From Clostridiales bacterium (GTDB lineage: Bacteria > Bacillota > Clostridia > Oscillospirales > Oscillospiraceae): a stretch of 22,635 nucleotides of DNA. Location of the stretch: NCBI GenBank assembly GCA_004557735.1, contig SFFV01000026.1, positions 1-22,635 of the forward strand, written 5' to 3'. A program made the position numbers and the translations under genes. Shown piece after piece: positions 7,279 to 14,786 of the stretch. The notes under the pieces were generated by a model. It did not search any database and was not told where the DNA came from. It worked only from the letters and a program-made list of their open reading frames with translations. How positions within the stretch are numbered: the stretch's first letter is position 1; each line of letters begins with the position of its first letter.

Positions 7279-8793
7279 TTATTCCGGCAGTTTGATACCG
7301 AGTTCCGCGGCTGCCTCCTGCAGGGTGTCGAGCGCCGTTACGATCTGCTCCGGCTTGTGCTCGGAGATGACGCAGAAGCGCAGCCGCGCCTTGCCGCGCG
7401 GCACGGCGGGATAGACCGCCGAGGGCGCGAACACGCCGCGCTGCAAAAGCGCCATCGAGAGCGCGAAGGCGTCCTCGTCGCGCCCGACGAGGATCGGAAG
7501 TATTGCCGTCTCACCCGCGAGGCAGGTGTTGAAGTGACGCTTTTTCGCCTCCTCGCGGAAGCAGCGGATGTTCCGGTGCAGGCTTTCCATGATGGAGGGA
7601 TCGTCCTGCAAGAGACGGATGGCTTCAAGCGTCGCCGCGGCGAGCGGGGGCGAAATGCCCACGGAGAATACAAACCCCGGCAGGTTATACCGCAGATACT
7701 CGATGAGCGCGCGGCTGCCCGCAAGATATCCGCCGCAGGTGCCGAGACCCTTGGAAAGCGTGCCCATTTTCATGTCGATATCGTCCCCGGCAAGACCGAA
7801 GTATTCGTCCACGCCGCCGCCGGTCCTGCCGAGCACGCACGCCGAGTGCGCCTCGTCGATCATGAGGAAGCAGCCGTACTCCTTCTTGATGCGCACAAGC
7901 TCCGGCACGGGGGCAATATCGCCGTCCATGCTGTACACGCCCTCGGCGACGATGAGCACCTTGGCGTACTTATCGCGGCAGGAGCGGAGAATGGTCTCGA
8001 GCGCGGCGGTGTCGTTGTGCGGAAAGGGACGGCTTTCGGCGTCGGAGAGGCGCGTGCCCTCGTGGATGGAGTTGTGCGCGAGCGCGTCGTAGATGATGAG
8101 ATCGGCCTTGCCGCAGAAGTTGCCGACGATCGTCACGTTCGTGGAATGCCCGCCGACGAGAACAACGGCGTCCTCGGTATGCTTCCACGCGGCGATGGCG
8201 GCCTCCAGCTTTTTGTGAATGGGCTTCTCGCCGCCGAGCAGACGGCTGGCCGAGGCGCTGCACCCGTAGTGCGCGGCGGCCTCCTGCGCGGCCCGGACCG
8301 TTTCCGGCCGGCCGGACATACCGGCATAGTTATAGGAGCTGAAGTTCAGAATTTCGCGCCCGTCGTGGAGCGAGGTGTCGCGCAGCGGCGAATCGTTGCA
8401 GAGAAAGTACGGGTTGCCGGTCTCGTCCGCCGTGCGCAGACGCTGCTGAAAGGCGGCGTACTCCGGCGTATCCTCAAAGCGCGTGATCGGCGTCACGGCT
8501 TTTTCCACCTCCGGCGCGGCTTCCGGCGCGCCGCCCTGCTCCAGCCGGAGCAGCAGGAGAGCCGCGTCCTCCACGCAGCGGCAGAGGGCGTATTCCTCCT
8601 CCGGCACGCGCTGCCCGCAGATCTCTTCGAGATGCACGGCGACATCGAGACTGTCGAGACTGTCGCCGCCGAGCTCGTCAAAAAAGTCGGCGGTGTCGGA
8701 GATGGTGTCCGCGCCGATCATCAGCGTCTGCGCGAATGTCTCGCGCACGAGCTCGCGCAGCGCGCCGAGGCGTTTGATTTCCTGTTCGTTCAT
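7279..8793 (-). CDS. ACP domain fused to alpha-oxoamine synthase (SPT/KBL-like)
   Basis: A 504-residue fusion. Residues 1-85 are an acyl carrier protein: the phosphopantetheine site is S45 in G-G-D-S-L-D-S-L. Residues 105-504 are a PLP fold-type I alpha-oxoamine synthase like serine palmitoyltransferase, KBL and BioF: H216 in G-G-H-S-T-N stacks on PLP, D313/H316 lie in D-E-A-H-S, and K348 in T-L-S-K-G forms the Schiff base. The family condenses an acyl thioester with an amino acid, losing CO2 to give a 2-amino-3-ketone. The fused ACP suggests the acyl chain is delivered in cis. ACP-oxoamine synthase fusions are known from PigH-like and saxitoxin systems, but here the partner is an SDR. The ATG at 8793 has AAAGGAG; it is 24 bp after the SDR gene. 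Acyl and amino acid substrates are unknown. Confidence 0.92.
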   Translation of the reverse strand: MNEQEIKRLGALRELVRETFAQTLMIGADTISDTADFFDELGGDSLDSLDVAVHLEEICGQRVPEEEYALCRCVEDAALLLLRLEQGGAPEAAPEVEKAVTPITRFEDTPEYAAFQQRLRTADETGNPYFLCNDSPLRDTSLHDGREILNFSSYNYAGMSGRPETVRAAQEAAAHYGCSASASRLLGGEKPIHKKLEAAIAAWKHTEDAVVLVGGHSTNVTIVGNFCGKADLIIYDALAHNSIHEGTRLSDAESRPFPHNDTAALETILRSCRDKYAKVLIVAEGVYSMDGDIAPVPELVRIKKEYGCFLMIDEAHSACVLGRTGGGVDEYFGLAGDDIDMKMGTLSKGLGTCGGYLAGSRALIEYLRYNLPGFVFSVGISPPLAAATLEAIRLLQDDPSIMESLHRNIRCFREEAKKRHFNTCLAGETAILPILVGRDEDAFALSMALLQRGVFAPSAVYPAVPRGKARLRFCVISEHKPEQIVTALDTLQEAAAELGIKLPE

Positions 8794-8817
8794 GGGAAAA
8801 CTCCTTTCGTGGTGGAT

Positions 8818-9612
8818 TTATTCGGCGTACATTTTGCCGAGGATGGCGTTGGCCGCCGTCGAGGGCAGCAGCCGCATGAGGAAAATAACCAGTTGATAAA
8901 CGAACCCGACGGTATAGAATACCTTGCGGCTCTTCGAGAGCGCCGCACGCCCCAGCGCCGCGCCGACGACCGAGGCGGCCGCGCCGCCGCGTTCGTCCTT
9001 TTCCATCTTCGCGACGCTGCGCGAGATGCGCCCGCCGTATTCCCCGTCCCCGGCGAAGCTGCGCGCGCGGGCGTCGGTGAAGCCGGTGCGGGTGTCGCCG
9101 GGCATCACGGCGCTGATGCGGATGCCGTAGGGCCGCACTTCGTTGCCGACGGACATCGTAAACGAGTTTATCGCGGCCTTGGAAACGGAATAATAGGTCT
9201 GGAAGGGTATGGGCGTCACGGCGGCGACGGAGCTTGTATTCACGATCCTTCCGCCGCGCTGCGCACGCATCACGGGCAGCACCGCGCGCGTCACACGCAC
9301 CATGCCCCAGAAATTGACCTCGAGCTGGCGCCGGGCTTCCTCCACCGACGTGAACTCCGCCGCGCCGGAAATGCCGAACCCGGCGTTGTTGAGCAGTATG
9401 TCGATGCGCCCTTCGGCGGCGAGGACCGATTGGACTGCCGCGGCAACGGACGCCTCGTCCGTAACGTCCGCCGTCACATGACGGACGGACGCGCAGCCGC
9501 TCTTCTCATGCCGGGAAAACTCGTACACCGTGCAGCCGTGCGCGGCGAGATACGCCGCCGCCGCCGCGCCGATGCCGGAGCTGCCGCCGGTGACGATCGC
9601 GACCTGTCCCAT
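8818..9612 (-). CDS. Short-chain dehydrogenase, candidate 3-ketosphinganine-type reductase
   Basis: A 264-residue classical SDR with a Rossmann fold: nucleotide motif T-G-G-S-S-G-I-G (8-15), N-N-A-G (75-78), catalytic Ser about 127-128, and Y141-x3-K145. Residues 230-258 form an extra hydrophobic C-terminal segment, as in membrane-associated ketosphinganine reductases and lipid-active SDRs. As the first gene before the ACP-oxoamine synthase it probably reduces that enzyme's beta-keto amine to an amino alcohol; this is inference from context. The ATG at 9612 follows AAAGGAGG. Expression is driven by a perfect consensus promoter. Alternative: a ketoacyl or sterol-type SDR with another substrate. 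Confidence 0.9.
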   Translation of the reverse strand: MGQVAIVTGGSSGIGAAAAAYLAAHGCTVYEFSRHEKSGCASVRHVTADVTDEASVAAAVQSVLAAEGRIDILLNNAGFGISGAAEFTSVEEARRQLEVNFWGMVRVTRAVLPVMRAQRGGRIVNTSSVAAVTPIPFQTYYSVSKAAINSFTMSVGNEVRPYGIRISAVMPGDTRTGFTDARARSFAGDGEYGGRISRSVAKMEKDERGGAAASVVGAALGRAALSKSRKVFYTVGFVYQLVIFLMRLLPSTAANAILGKMYAE

Positions 9613-9673
9613 GGGCAGGAGCCTCCTTTACGAATTAAATAGTTAAAAATATTTATATAAAAAACTTGATGAA

Positions 9674-9702
9674 ATTATACCGCCGCGCGCCGCGCCTGTC
9701 AA
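9674..9702 (-). promoter_or_regulatory. Perfect consensus promoter of the SDR / ACP-oxoamine synthase operon
   Basis: On the minus strand TTGACA (9697-9702), a 17-bp all-G/C spacer and TATAAT (9674-9679). The predicted start near 9667 gives an A+T-rich leader of about 55 nt ending in AAAGGAGG. Full consensus at both boxes indicates high housekeeping-type expression or a tightly repressed promoter. Confidence 0.85.
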
Positions 9703-9731
9703 TAGGACAAAAGGGAGCGCGCACATACATT

Positions 9732-9760
9732 TTGACAAACGCGCGCCGCGGGCTTATGAT
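9732..9760 (+). promoter_or_regulatory. Promoter of the M42 peptidase operon
   Basis: TTGACA (9732-9737), 17-bp spacer, TATGAT (9755-9760), reading toward 9801. It lies back to back with the SDR promoter, the two -35 boxes being 29 bp apart, and both spacers share the 11-mer CGCGCGCCGCG. Confidence 0.8.
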
Positions 9761-9800
9761 GTTTCTATCTCGCGGAGTTCACAGAAAAGAGGGATTTTCC

Positions 9801-10841
9801 ATGATCGAATTTGACCGCCGTCAATTTGAAGAATATGCCCGCGCCGTATTCACGACCGATTCGCCCTCCGGCTGCACGGCCGACGCGATCGCGCTCATCA
9901 AAAGCTATGTGGAAGAGCTCGGCTATACCGCGCGCATCCACAACAAGGGCACGCTCGAAGTGGACGTGCCGGGGCTTGACAACAGCAAAACCGTGGCGAC
10001 CTCCGCGCACGTCGATACGCTGGGGCTGATGGTGCGAAGCGTGAAGAGCGGCGGAACGCTTGCGCTCACGCGCGTCGGCGGGCCGCTCTGCCCGACGCTC
10101 GACGGCGAATACTGCACCGTGCTCACGCGCGAGGGCAAGCGTCACAGCGGCACGATCCTCTCGCTCGCCCCGGCGGCGCACGTTCACCCGGACGCTGCGA
10201 CGATGCCGCGGGACGTGGAGCATCTTGAGGTACGGCTCGACGAGGAAGTGAAAAGCGCCGAGGACGTCAAAGCGCTCGGCATCGATAACGGCGATTTTGT
10301 ATTCATCGACCCGAAATTTACCGTGACGGAGACCGGCTTTTTAAAGTCCCGGTTCATCGACGACAAGGCGAGCGCCGTGCTGCTCCTTCTTCTGCTGCGC
10401 TGGTGCAGCGAGAAAAAGGCGGCGTTTTGCCATCCGACGCGCATATACTTTGTTGTGTTTGAGGAAGTCGGCCACGGCGCGAGCGCGCTCGGGCGGGACG
10501 TTGACGAGTTTGTCACCGTGGATATGGGCTGCGTGGGGCTCGATCTTGCGGGCAACGAATACGCCGTGTCCATCTGCGCGAAGGACTCCGGCGGACCGTA
10601 CGACTATGAGCTTACCAACCGTCTCATCGCGCTTGCGAAGAAGCACGCCTTGCCGTACACCGTGGACATTTTCCCGTTTTACGGCTCGGACGTCGGCGCG
10701 GCGTGGCATGCCGGCGTGGACTGCAGGGGCGCGCTCATCGGCAGCGGCGTCTGCGCCAGCCACGGCATGGAGCGCACGCACATAAAGGGGCTCGAGGCGA
10801 CGCTCAAGCTCATGTATCTCTATCTCTGCGGCGAGGAATAA
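9801..10841 (+). CDS. M42 family metallopeptidase (glutamyl/deblocking aminopeptidase-like)
   Basis: A 346-residue cytosolic zinc/cobalt aminopeptidase of the M42 (FrvX/PepA-like tetrahedral) family. Metal and catalytic residues are visible: H70 in T-S-A-H-V-D, D187 in F-I-D-D-K-A-S, E221/E222 in V-F-E-E-V-G-H-G, D241 in V-D-M-G and H321 in A-S-H-G-M-E-R-T-H. The family removes N-terminal residues from short peptides produced by the proteasome or Clp systems. I choose the ATG at 9801, with GAGGG upstream and placed 34 nt after the predicted transcription start; the frame is open further upstream to 9666 but that would begin before the promoter. It is first in a probable three-gene operon. Confidence 0.92.
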   Translation: MIEFDRRQFEEYARAVFTTDSPSGCTADAIALIKSYVEELGYTARIHNKGTLEVDVPGLDNSKTVATSAHVDTLGLMVRSVKSGGTLALTRVGGPLCPTLDGEYCTVLTREGKRHSGTILSLAPAAHVHPDAATMPRDVEHLEVRLDEEVKSAEDVKALGIDNGDFVFIDPKFTVTETGFLKSRFIDDKASAVLLLLLLRWCSEKKAAFCHPTRIYFVVFEEVGHGASALGRDVDEFVTVDMGCVGLDLAGNEYAVSICAKDSGGPYDYELTNRLIALAKKHALPYTVDIFPFYGSDVGAAWHAGVDCRGALIGSGVCASHGMERTHIKGLEATLKLMYLYLCGEE

Positions 10842-10856
10842 AAGGGAGGGCTTCCG

Positions 10857-11348
10857 ATGGAGGAACTGGAAAGAAAACGTCTGCACTGGCAGAAGGTGAC
10901 GGCCGTCGCGTGCGTGCTGCTGCTCATTGCTGTCACGGCAAGCTCGGCGCTGGCCTTTGTCGGTGTGCAGCGGTACGCCCCGCGCATCGAGCAGATCGTT
11001 TCGCGGCTCGACAGCGTGACGGCGGAGCTGGACACGCTCGATACGGAGCGGCTCGTCGATACCGTGAACGGTCTCACGGAGCAGCTGGAGGCGGCGCAGC
11101 TTGCCGATACGCTCGATTCGCTGCGCGCGATCGCCGCGCAGCTCGAGAATGTGGACTGGGCGTCGCTCGAGCAGAGCGCCGGCGACATGATCGCGCAGGC
11201 GCAGAAAAGCCTGACCGCCGCGGAGGAAGCGCTCACCGCCGTGAACGACGCGGCGGAAAAGCTCGACGTGGAGGGGCTCAATACGGCGGTCACGGAGCTG
11301 CTCGCCGTCATGCAGCCGTTAGCGGAGTTTTTCGCGCGGTTCAAGTAA
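10857..11348 (+). CDS. Small membrane-anchored coiled-coil protein
   Basis: A 163-residue protein with a short basic N-terminus, one transmembrane helix (about residues 14-36) and an exported, almost uninterrupted helical region (42-163) rich in Ala, Leu, Glu and Asp with heptad-like spacing. It has a repeated L-D-T/S-L-D-x-L texture, suggesting a coiled coil. No enzyme motif is visible and I do not recognise a named family; it resembles generic envelope scaffold or chemoreceptor-like coiled coils. The GGGAGGG site precedes the ATG and only 15 bp separate it from the M42 peptidase, so they are likely cotranscribed. Functional link to the peptidase is unknown. Confidence 0.8.
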   Translation: MEELERKRLHWQKVTAVACVLLLIAVTASSALAFVGVQRYAPRIEQIVSRLDSVTAELDTLDTERLVDTVNGLTEQLEAAQLADTLDSLRAIAAQLENVDWASLEQSAGDMIAQAQKSLTAAEEALTAVNDAAEKLDVEGLNTAVTELLAVMQPLAEFFARFK

Positions 11349-11423
11349 AGCGAACCGGTCAGCCTGCCGCGCCGTCTTTTTTAACGGTGGGAGAAGCTTG
11401 CTCTCGCCGAAAGGAGAAAAACC

Positions 11424-11825
11424 ATGAAAAAAGTGCTTTTGCTGCTGCTCTGTGCGGCGATGCTGCTCACGCTGGCCGCTTGCGGCAGCGTGAAAAACGT
11501 GCAGACGGAGGAGGTCGCTTCCGAGCTTTATACCCAAAAGGACATTGACTCCGCCATCGGCGTGATCAAAAAGGAGTTTGTCCGGAACTGGGACGGCTGC
11601 ACGCTCACGGAGATATCCTACGCCGGGGACGATGTATCGGAAAAACACCGGGAATGGGCGGAGCGATACGACGCCGACGAGGTGATCGTCCTCACGTCCT
11701 CGTTCGACGTAGCGGAGCAGGGGGCAAGCCCCTCGCTTAATCCGGGCAGCACCTACACGCGCTGGATGTGGATCCTCGTCCGGTCGGACGGCGGCGCGTG
11801 GGAGCACGTCGATCACGGATATTAA
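11424..11825 (+). CDS. DUF4829-like lipoprotein
   Basis: A 133-residue lipoprotein with signal peptide and lipobox L-A-A-C (Cys at residue 20). The mature part has the pattern of small clostridial DUF4829-type lipoproteins: Y-T-x-x-D-I near 38, a W-D-G-C-T-L-T-E-I stretch, S-E-K-x-x-x-W-A-E-R-Y, D-E-V-I-V-L, and a C-terminal N-P-G-S-T-Y-T-x-W-x-W-I-L-V-R block ending in V-D-H-G-Y. The function of this family is not established. GAAAGGAG precedes the ATG. It is 75 bp after the coiled-coil gene, in the same direction, so probably in the same transcript. The family assignment is by recalled pattern, not a search. Confidence 0.85.
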   Translation: MKKVLLLLLCAAMLLTLAACGSVKNVQTEEVASELYTQKDIDSAIGVIKKEFVRNWDGCTLTEISYAGDDVSEKHREWAERYDADEVIVLTSSFDVAEQGASPSLNPGSTYTRWMWILVRSDGGAWEHVDHGY

Positions 11826-11836
11826 AAATGAAAAGG

Positions 11837-11864
11837 CAGCCGGTTTTCCGCGGAAAACCGGCTG
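11837..11864. terminator. Perfect-palindrome terminator between convergent genes
   Basis: A perfect 28-bp palindrome, CAGCCGGTTTTCCG followed by its complement. On the minus strand it is followed by CCTTTTCATTTTT, so it mainly terminates the LysR gene at 11896-12783; on the plus strand no T run follows, and it may act weakly for the lipoprotein operon. Confidence 0.75.
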
Positions 11865-11895
11865 TCGCTGCATATTATTCCATAACGGGTGAAAA

Positions 11896-12783
11896 TCAGT
11901 CGAACAGATGCACGAACGCTTTCTGCTCGGGCGTGAGCGTAGCGGTGCGGTTCCAGATGAGGTGCGCCTTGGATACGATCTCCGGGCTGTCAATGCGCTT
12001 CATAACAAGCGTGGGATCGGAATTCTGGATCGCGGAGGTATACGGCGCGATCGCCACGCCGATGCCGGACGCCGCCCAGCTCAGCGACGAGGCGATGTTG
12101 TCGTTCTGGCAGATGATGTTGGGGATGAAGCCCTGACGGCGGCAGGCGTTGGTAAAGAGATCGTAGTACCGCCGGTGGATGATGATGGGGGTGTCCTGCA
12201 GGCTGGTGAGCGCGATGACCTGCGCATCGTCGGCGGGGAAGAAGGTCGGTTTGCCGATGGCGGTGAAGTAGTCCTGCCCGCCCTCGCCGAGCGCGGTGTC
12301 GCGCACGGGACGGGAGCTGTAGGCCCCGACGTTGAACGGCTCGCGCACAATGCCGAAATCGACCGTGCCGGCGGCAAGCATATCGAGAATGCTCGTCGTG
12401 CTGCCCTCATGGAGAACAAATTCCACATGCGGATAGCGCTCCTTGAGCATGAGGACCTTGTCCGGCAATACGCGGTTGCAGATCGAGGAGATCGTCCCGA
12501 GGTGGATGGTGTAACGCTCCTCCTCGCTCGCCGACTGCATGAGCAGCAGCGTTTCGTTTACCTTGTCCATGATCTCGTGGGCGCGCTCGCGCAGAAGGAT
12601 GCCCTTGGGCGTGATGATCATGTTTTTCTTATCACGGATGAAAAGCTGGCAGCCGAGTTCCTCCTCCAGACCCTTGAGCTGCAGACTCAGCGGCGGCTGG
12701 GAAATGCGCAGGGAGTTGGCGGCCTTGGTGATGCTGCCGTTTTCGGCGATGGCAAGAAAGTATTCGAGCTGCTTGAGTGTCAT
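11896..12783 (-). CDS. LysR family transcriptional regulator next to yqeB-selD
   Basis: A 295-residue LysR protein. The N-terminal helix-turn-helix covers residues 1-60: I-T-K-A-A-N-S-L-x-I-S-Q-P-P-L-S (18-33), then L-x-L-E-E-E-L-G and LFIR. The effector-binding domain follows (about 90-290) and is of CynR/CbbR type in general pattern. A longer frame exists to 12870, but the ATG at 12783 begins precisely at the conserved M-x-x-x-Q-L-x-Y-F start and has AGAGGAAG in front. It is divergent from yqeB-selD, sharing a palindromic promoter region, so it probably regulates selenium or molybdenum-hydroxylase cofactor genes and itself. The inducer is unknown. Confidence 0.92.
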   Translation of the reverse strand: MTLKQLEYFLAIAENGSITKAANSLRISQPPLSLQLKGLEEELGCQLFIRDKKNMIITPKGILLRERAHEIMDKVNETLLLMQSASEEERYTIHLGTISSICNRVLPDKVLMLKERYPHVEFVLHEGSTTSILDMLAAGTVDFGIVREPFNVGAYSSRPVRDTALGEGGQDYFTAIGKPTFFPADDAQVIALTSLQDTPIIIHRRYYDLFTNACRRQGFIPNIICQNDNIASSLSWAASGIGVAIAPYTSAIQNSDPTLVMKRIDSPEIVSKAHLIWNRTATLTPEQKAFVHLFD

Positions 12784-12822
12784 ACAGGGCACTTCCTCTT
12801 TGCATATCGATATTATATGCAT

Positions 12823-12851
12823 ATCATATGAAAAGTTCGATAAAAAGTCAA
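12823..12851 (-). promoter_or_regulatory. Promoter of LysR gene (11896-12783)
   Basis: On the minus strand TTGACT (12846-12851), 17-bp spacer, TATGAT (12823-12828). The -35 is embedded in the left arm of the central palindrome. Downstream, the octamer TGCATATC occurs twice 17 bp apart (12801 and 12818), a possible extra operator. Confidence 0.65.
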
Positions 12852-12868
12852 GAGCCAATGCTCTTGAC
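12847..12868. promoter_or_regulatory. Central operator palindrome of the LysR / yqeB divergon
   Basis: Perfect 9-bp inverted repeat GTCAAGAGC-N4-GCTCTTGAC. Each arm contains the -35 box of one of the two divergent promoters, so a protein bound here would block or influence both at once. Confidence 0.6.
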
Positions 12869-12891
12869 AAGCCGGCATTCCATATTATACT
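12864..12891 (+). promoter_or_regulatory. Promoter of yqeB-selD
   Basis: TTGACA (12864-12869), 16-bp spacer, TATACT (12886-12891), about 30 nt before the yqeB ATG with AAGGGG between. The -35 lies in the right arm of the palindrome. Confidence 0.7.
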
Positions 12892-12922
12892 GGATCCAGA
12901 ACCATTTTAAGGGGAACATACC

Positions 12923-13759
12923 ATGCTTGTAATGATAAAAGGCGCCGGAGACATTGCCTCCGGCATCGCGATGCGGCTCTGGCGCGCGGGGATCCGCGTT
13001 GTGATGACCGATCTTCCGCGCCCTTCGTCCATCCGCCGCACCGTCTGCTTTTCCGAGGCGGTATACCGCGGCGAAACGATGATCGAGGAGGTGCGCGCAC
13101 GGCGCGCCGAAAACGCCGCGGACGCGCTGCGGCTGCTCGAAGAGAACATCCTGCCCGTGATCGTCGATCCGAAGGCGGAGAGCGCAAAGGAACTTCACCC
13201 GGAGGTGATCGTGGACGCGATCCTCGCCAAGGAAAATCTCGGCACCGCCATCACCGACGCGCCGGGCGTTGTGGGCGTCGGCCCGGGATTCACCGCCGGG
13301 GAGGACTGCCACGCCGTCGTGGAGACGATGCGCGGCCATACGCTCGGCCGCGTGATCTGGTCGGGCGGCGCCATCCCCAACACCGGCGTTCCCGGCGATA
13401 TCGGCGGCTATACGGCCGAGCGCGTGATGCACTCGCCCTGCGGCGGCGTTTTCCACGCTCTGCGGCAGATCGGCGATACCGTGGAGGCGGGAGAGACCGT
13501 CGCCACCGTCGGCGGCGAGCCGCTGTACGCGAAGATCACCGGAACGCTCCGCGGCATATTGCCGGAGGGATTTGAAGTTCCGCGGGAACACTTCAAGAGC
13601 GCGGACGTCGATCCCCGCTGCCGGCTTTTCCACTGCTTCACGGTGTCCGACAAGGCGCTTTCCGTCGGCGGCGGCGTGCTCGAAGCGGTGCTGATGCTCA
13701 CCTCCGCCGTTGGTACGGCGAGAAAACCGGAAAGACGAGGAGAAGACTATGGAAAATGA
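12923..13759 (+). CDS. yqeB: Selenium-dependent molybdenum hydroxylase maturation protein YqeB
   Basis: A 278-residue member of the YqeB/EF2563 family, a genetic marker of the selenium-dependent molybdenum hydroxylase trait. Visible features are an N-terminal dinucleotide-type turn V-M-I-K-G-A-G-D-I-A-S-G (3-14), T-D-A-P-G-V-V-G-V-G-P-G-F (about 111-123), the G-R-V-I-W-S-G-G-A-I-P-N-T-G-x-P-G pattern and H-S-P-C-G-G. A C-terminal biotinyl-like barrel (about 185-225) follows. The molecular activity is unproven; in known genomes it travels with xdh-type hydroxylases, yqeC, a MocA-like transferase and selD. Here only selD follows, with an 11-nt overlap. The start at 12923 fits the promoter and AAGGGG site. 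Confidence 0.93.
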   Translation: MLVMIKGAGDIASGIAMRLWRAGIRVVMTDLPRPSSIRRTVCFSEAVYRGETMIEEVRARRAENAADALRLLEENILPVIVDPKAESAKELHPEVIVDAILAKENLGTAITDAPGVVGVGPGFTAGEDCHAVVETMRGHTLGRVIWSGGAIPNTGVPGDIGGYTAERVMHSPCGGVFHALRQIGDTVEAGETVATVGGEPLYAKITGTLRGILPEGFEVPREHFKSADVDPRCRLFHCFTVSDKALSVGGGVLEAVLMLTSAVGTARKPERRGEDYGK

Positions 13760-14786
13760 AATTCGCATGACAAAGCTCGCGAGCTGCGCCGGATGCGGCG
13801 CGAAGGTCGGCGCCGGCACGCTCGCAAAGCTCCTGAAGGGACTGCCCTCGGTGTATGACGAGCGCCTGCTCGTCGGCTACGATACGAGCGACGACGCCTG
13901 CGTTTATAAAATCTCGGACGATCTCGTGCTCGTGGAGACGCTGGACTTTTTCCCGCCGATCGTGGACGATCCCTTTATGTTCGGTCAGATCGCCGCGGCG
14001 AACGCCATCAGCGACATTTACGCCATGGGCGCGCAGCCGAAGCTCGCGCTGAACATCATGGCGGTCTCGCCGCAGATGCCGGACGAGGCCGTGCGCGAGG
14101 TGCTCCGCGGCGGCTATACGAAGGCGGCGGAGGCCGGGGTCATCATCTCCGGCGGCCATACCATCCGCGATACCGAGCCGAAATACGGCCTTTCCGTGAC
14201 GGGCTTTGCCCATCCGGACAGGATCCGTCTGAACTGCACACCCCGCGCGGGGGATGTGCTCATTCTCACCAAGGCGCTCGGCACCGGCATCATCTCCACG
14301 GCGAACAAGGCCGATATGGTTTCAAAGGAGACCTACGCCAAAGCCGTTGCGCAGATGGCGGAGCTCAACCGCGCCGGAAGCGAGATCGCCGGAAAGTACG
14401 GCGTGCACAGCATCACCGACGTGACCGGTTTCGGTCTCATGGGCCACACGGGGGAAATGGCGAACGGCGGGAACGTGACCGCCGTGATCGAAAGCGCGAA
14501 CGTGCCGCTCCTGCCGGAGGTCCTCTCGCTCGCCGAGATCGGCATTCTCCCGGAGGGCATGTACCGCAACCGCAATTTTGCCGAGCCGTTTTCCGAAAGC
14601 GCGCCGAACGTCACGCGCGCGATGATGGACGTGCTCTTCGATCCCCAGACGTCCGGCGGACTGCTGCTCGCCGTGGCGGAGAAGGACGCCCCCGCGCTGC
14701 TCGCGGAGCTCACCGACAAGGTGCCGCACGCCGCGCGCATCGGCTATGTGACCGAAAAGCAGAGCTGCGCCGTCCGGGTGGTGTAG
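13749..14786 (+). CDS. selD: Selenide, water dikinase (selenophosphate synthetase)
   Basis: A 345-residue SelD making selenophosphate from selenide and ATP, the selenium donor for selenocysteine, selenouridine and the selenium-dependent Mo hydroxylase cofactor. The catalytic pair equivalent to E. coli Cys17/Lys20 is C16/K19 in A-G-C-G-A-K, so this is a cysteine form, not selenocysteine. Other signatures are D-x-A-C-V-Y in the N-terminal domain, N-A-I-S-D-I-Y-A-M-G, G-G-H-T-I-R, D-V-T-G-F-G-L-M-G-H and D-P-Q-T-S-G-G-L-L. The ATG at 13749, with GAGGAG upstream, lies inside the end of yqeB (11-nt overlap), which implies coupled translation. No selA, selB or ybbB is in the window, fitting the cofactor role, though these could be elsewhere. 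Confidence 0.97.
   Translation: MENEIRMTKLASCAGCGAKVGAGTLAKLLKGLPSVYDERLLVGYDTSDDACVYKISDDLVLVETLDFFPPIVDDPFMFGQIAAANAISDIYAMGAQPKLALNIMAVSPQMPDEAVREVLRGGYTKAAEAGVIISGGHTIRDTEPKYGLSVTGFAHPDRIRLNCTPRAGDVLILTKALGTGIISTANKADMVSKETYAKAVAQMAELNRAGSEIAGKYGVHSITDVTGFGLMGHTGEMANGGNVTAVIESANVPLLPEVLSLAEIGILPEGMYRNRNFAEPFSESAPNVTRAMMDVLFDPQTSGGLLLAVAEKDAPALLAELTDKVPHAARIGYVTEKQSCAVRVV

Noticed and set aside
7189..9642. An 817-codon plus-strand open frame opposite the ACP-oxoamine synthase and SDR genes
   Set aside because: It is complementary to two genes with intact catalytic motifs and ribosome sites, and has low-complexity Arg/Gly/Ala sequence; another codon-bias shadow.
9666..9800. N-terminal extension of the M42 peptidase frame
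   Set aside because: It spans the strong promoter at 9732-9760 and has no family similarity; the ATG at 9801 has a proper ribosome site.
13749..13810. A selenocysteine codon in selD
   Set aside because: The catalytic position is a normal Cys codon (A-G-C-G-A-K), and no in-frame TGA interrupts the gene.
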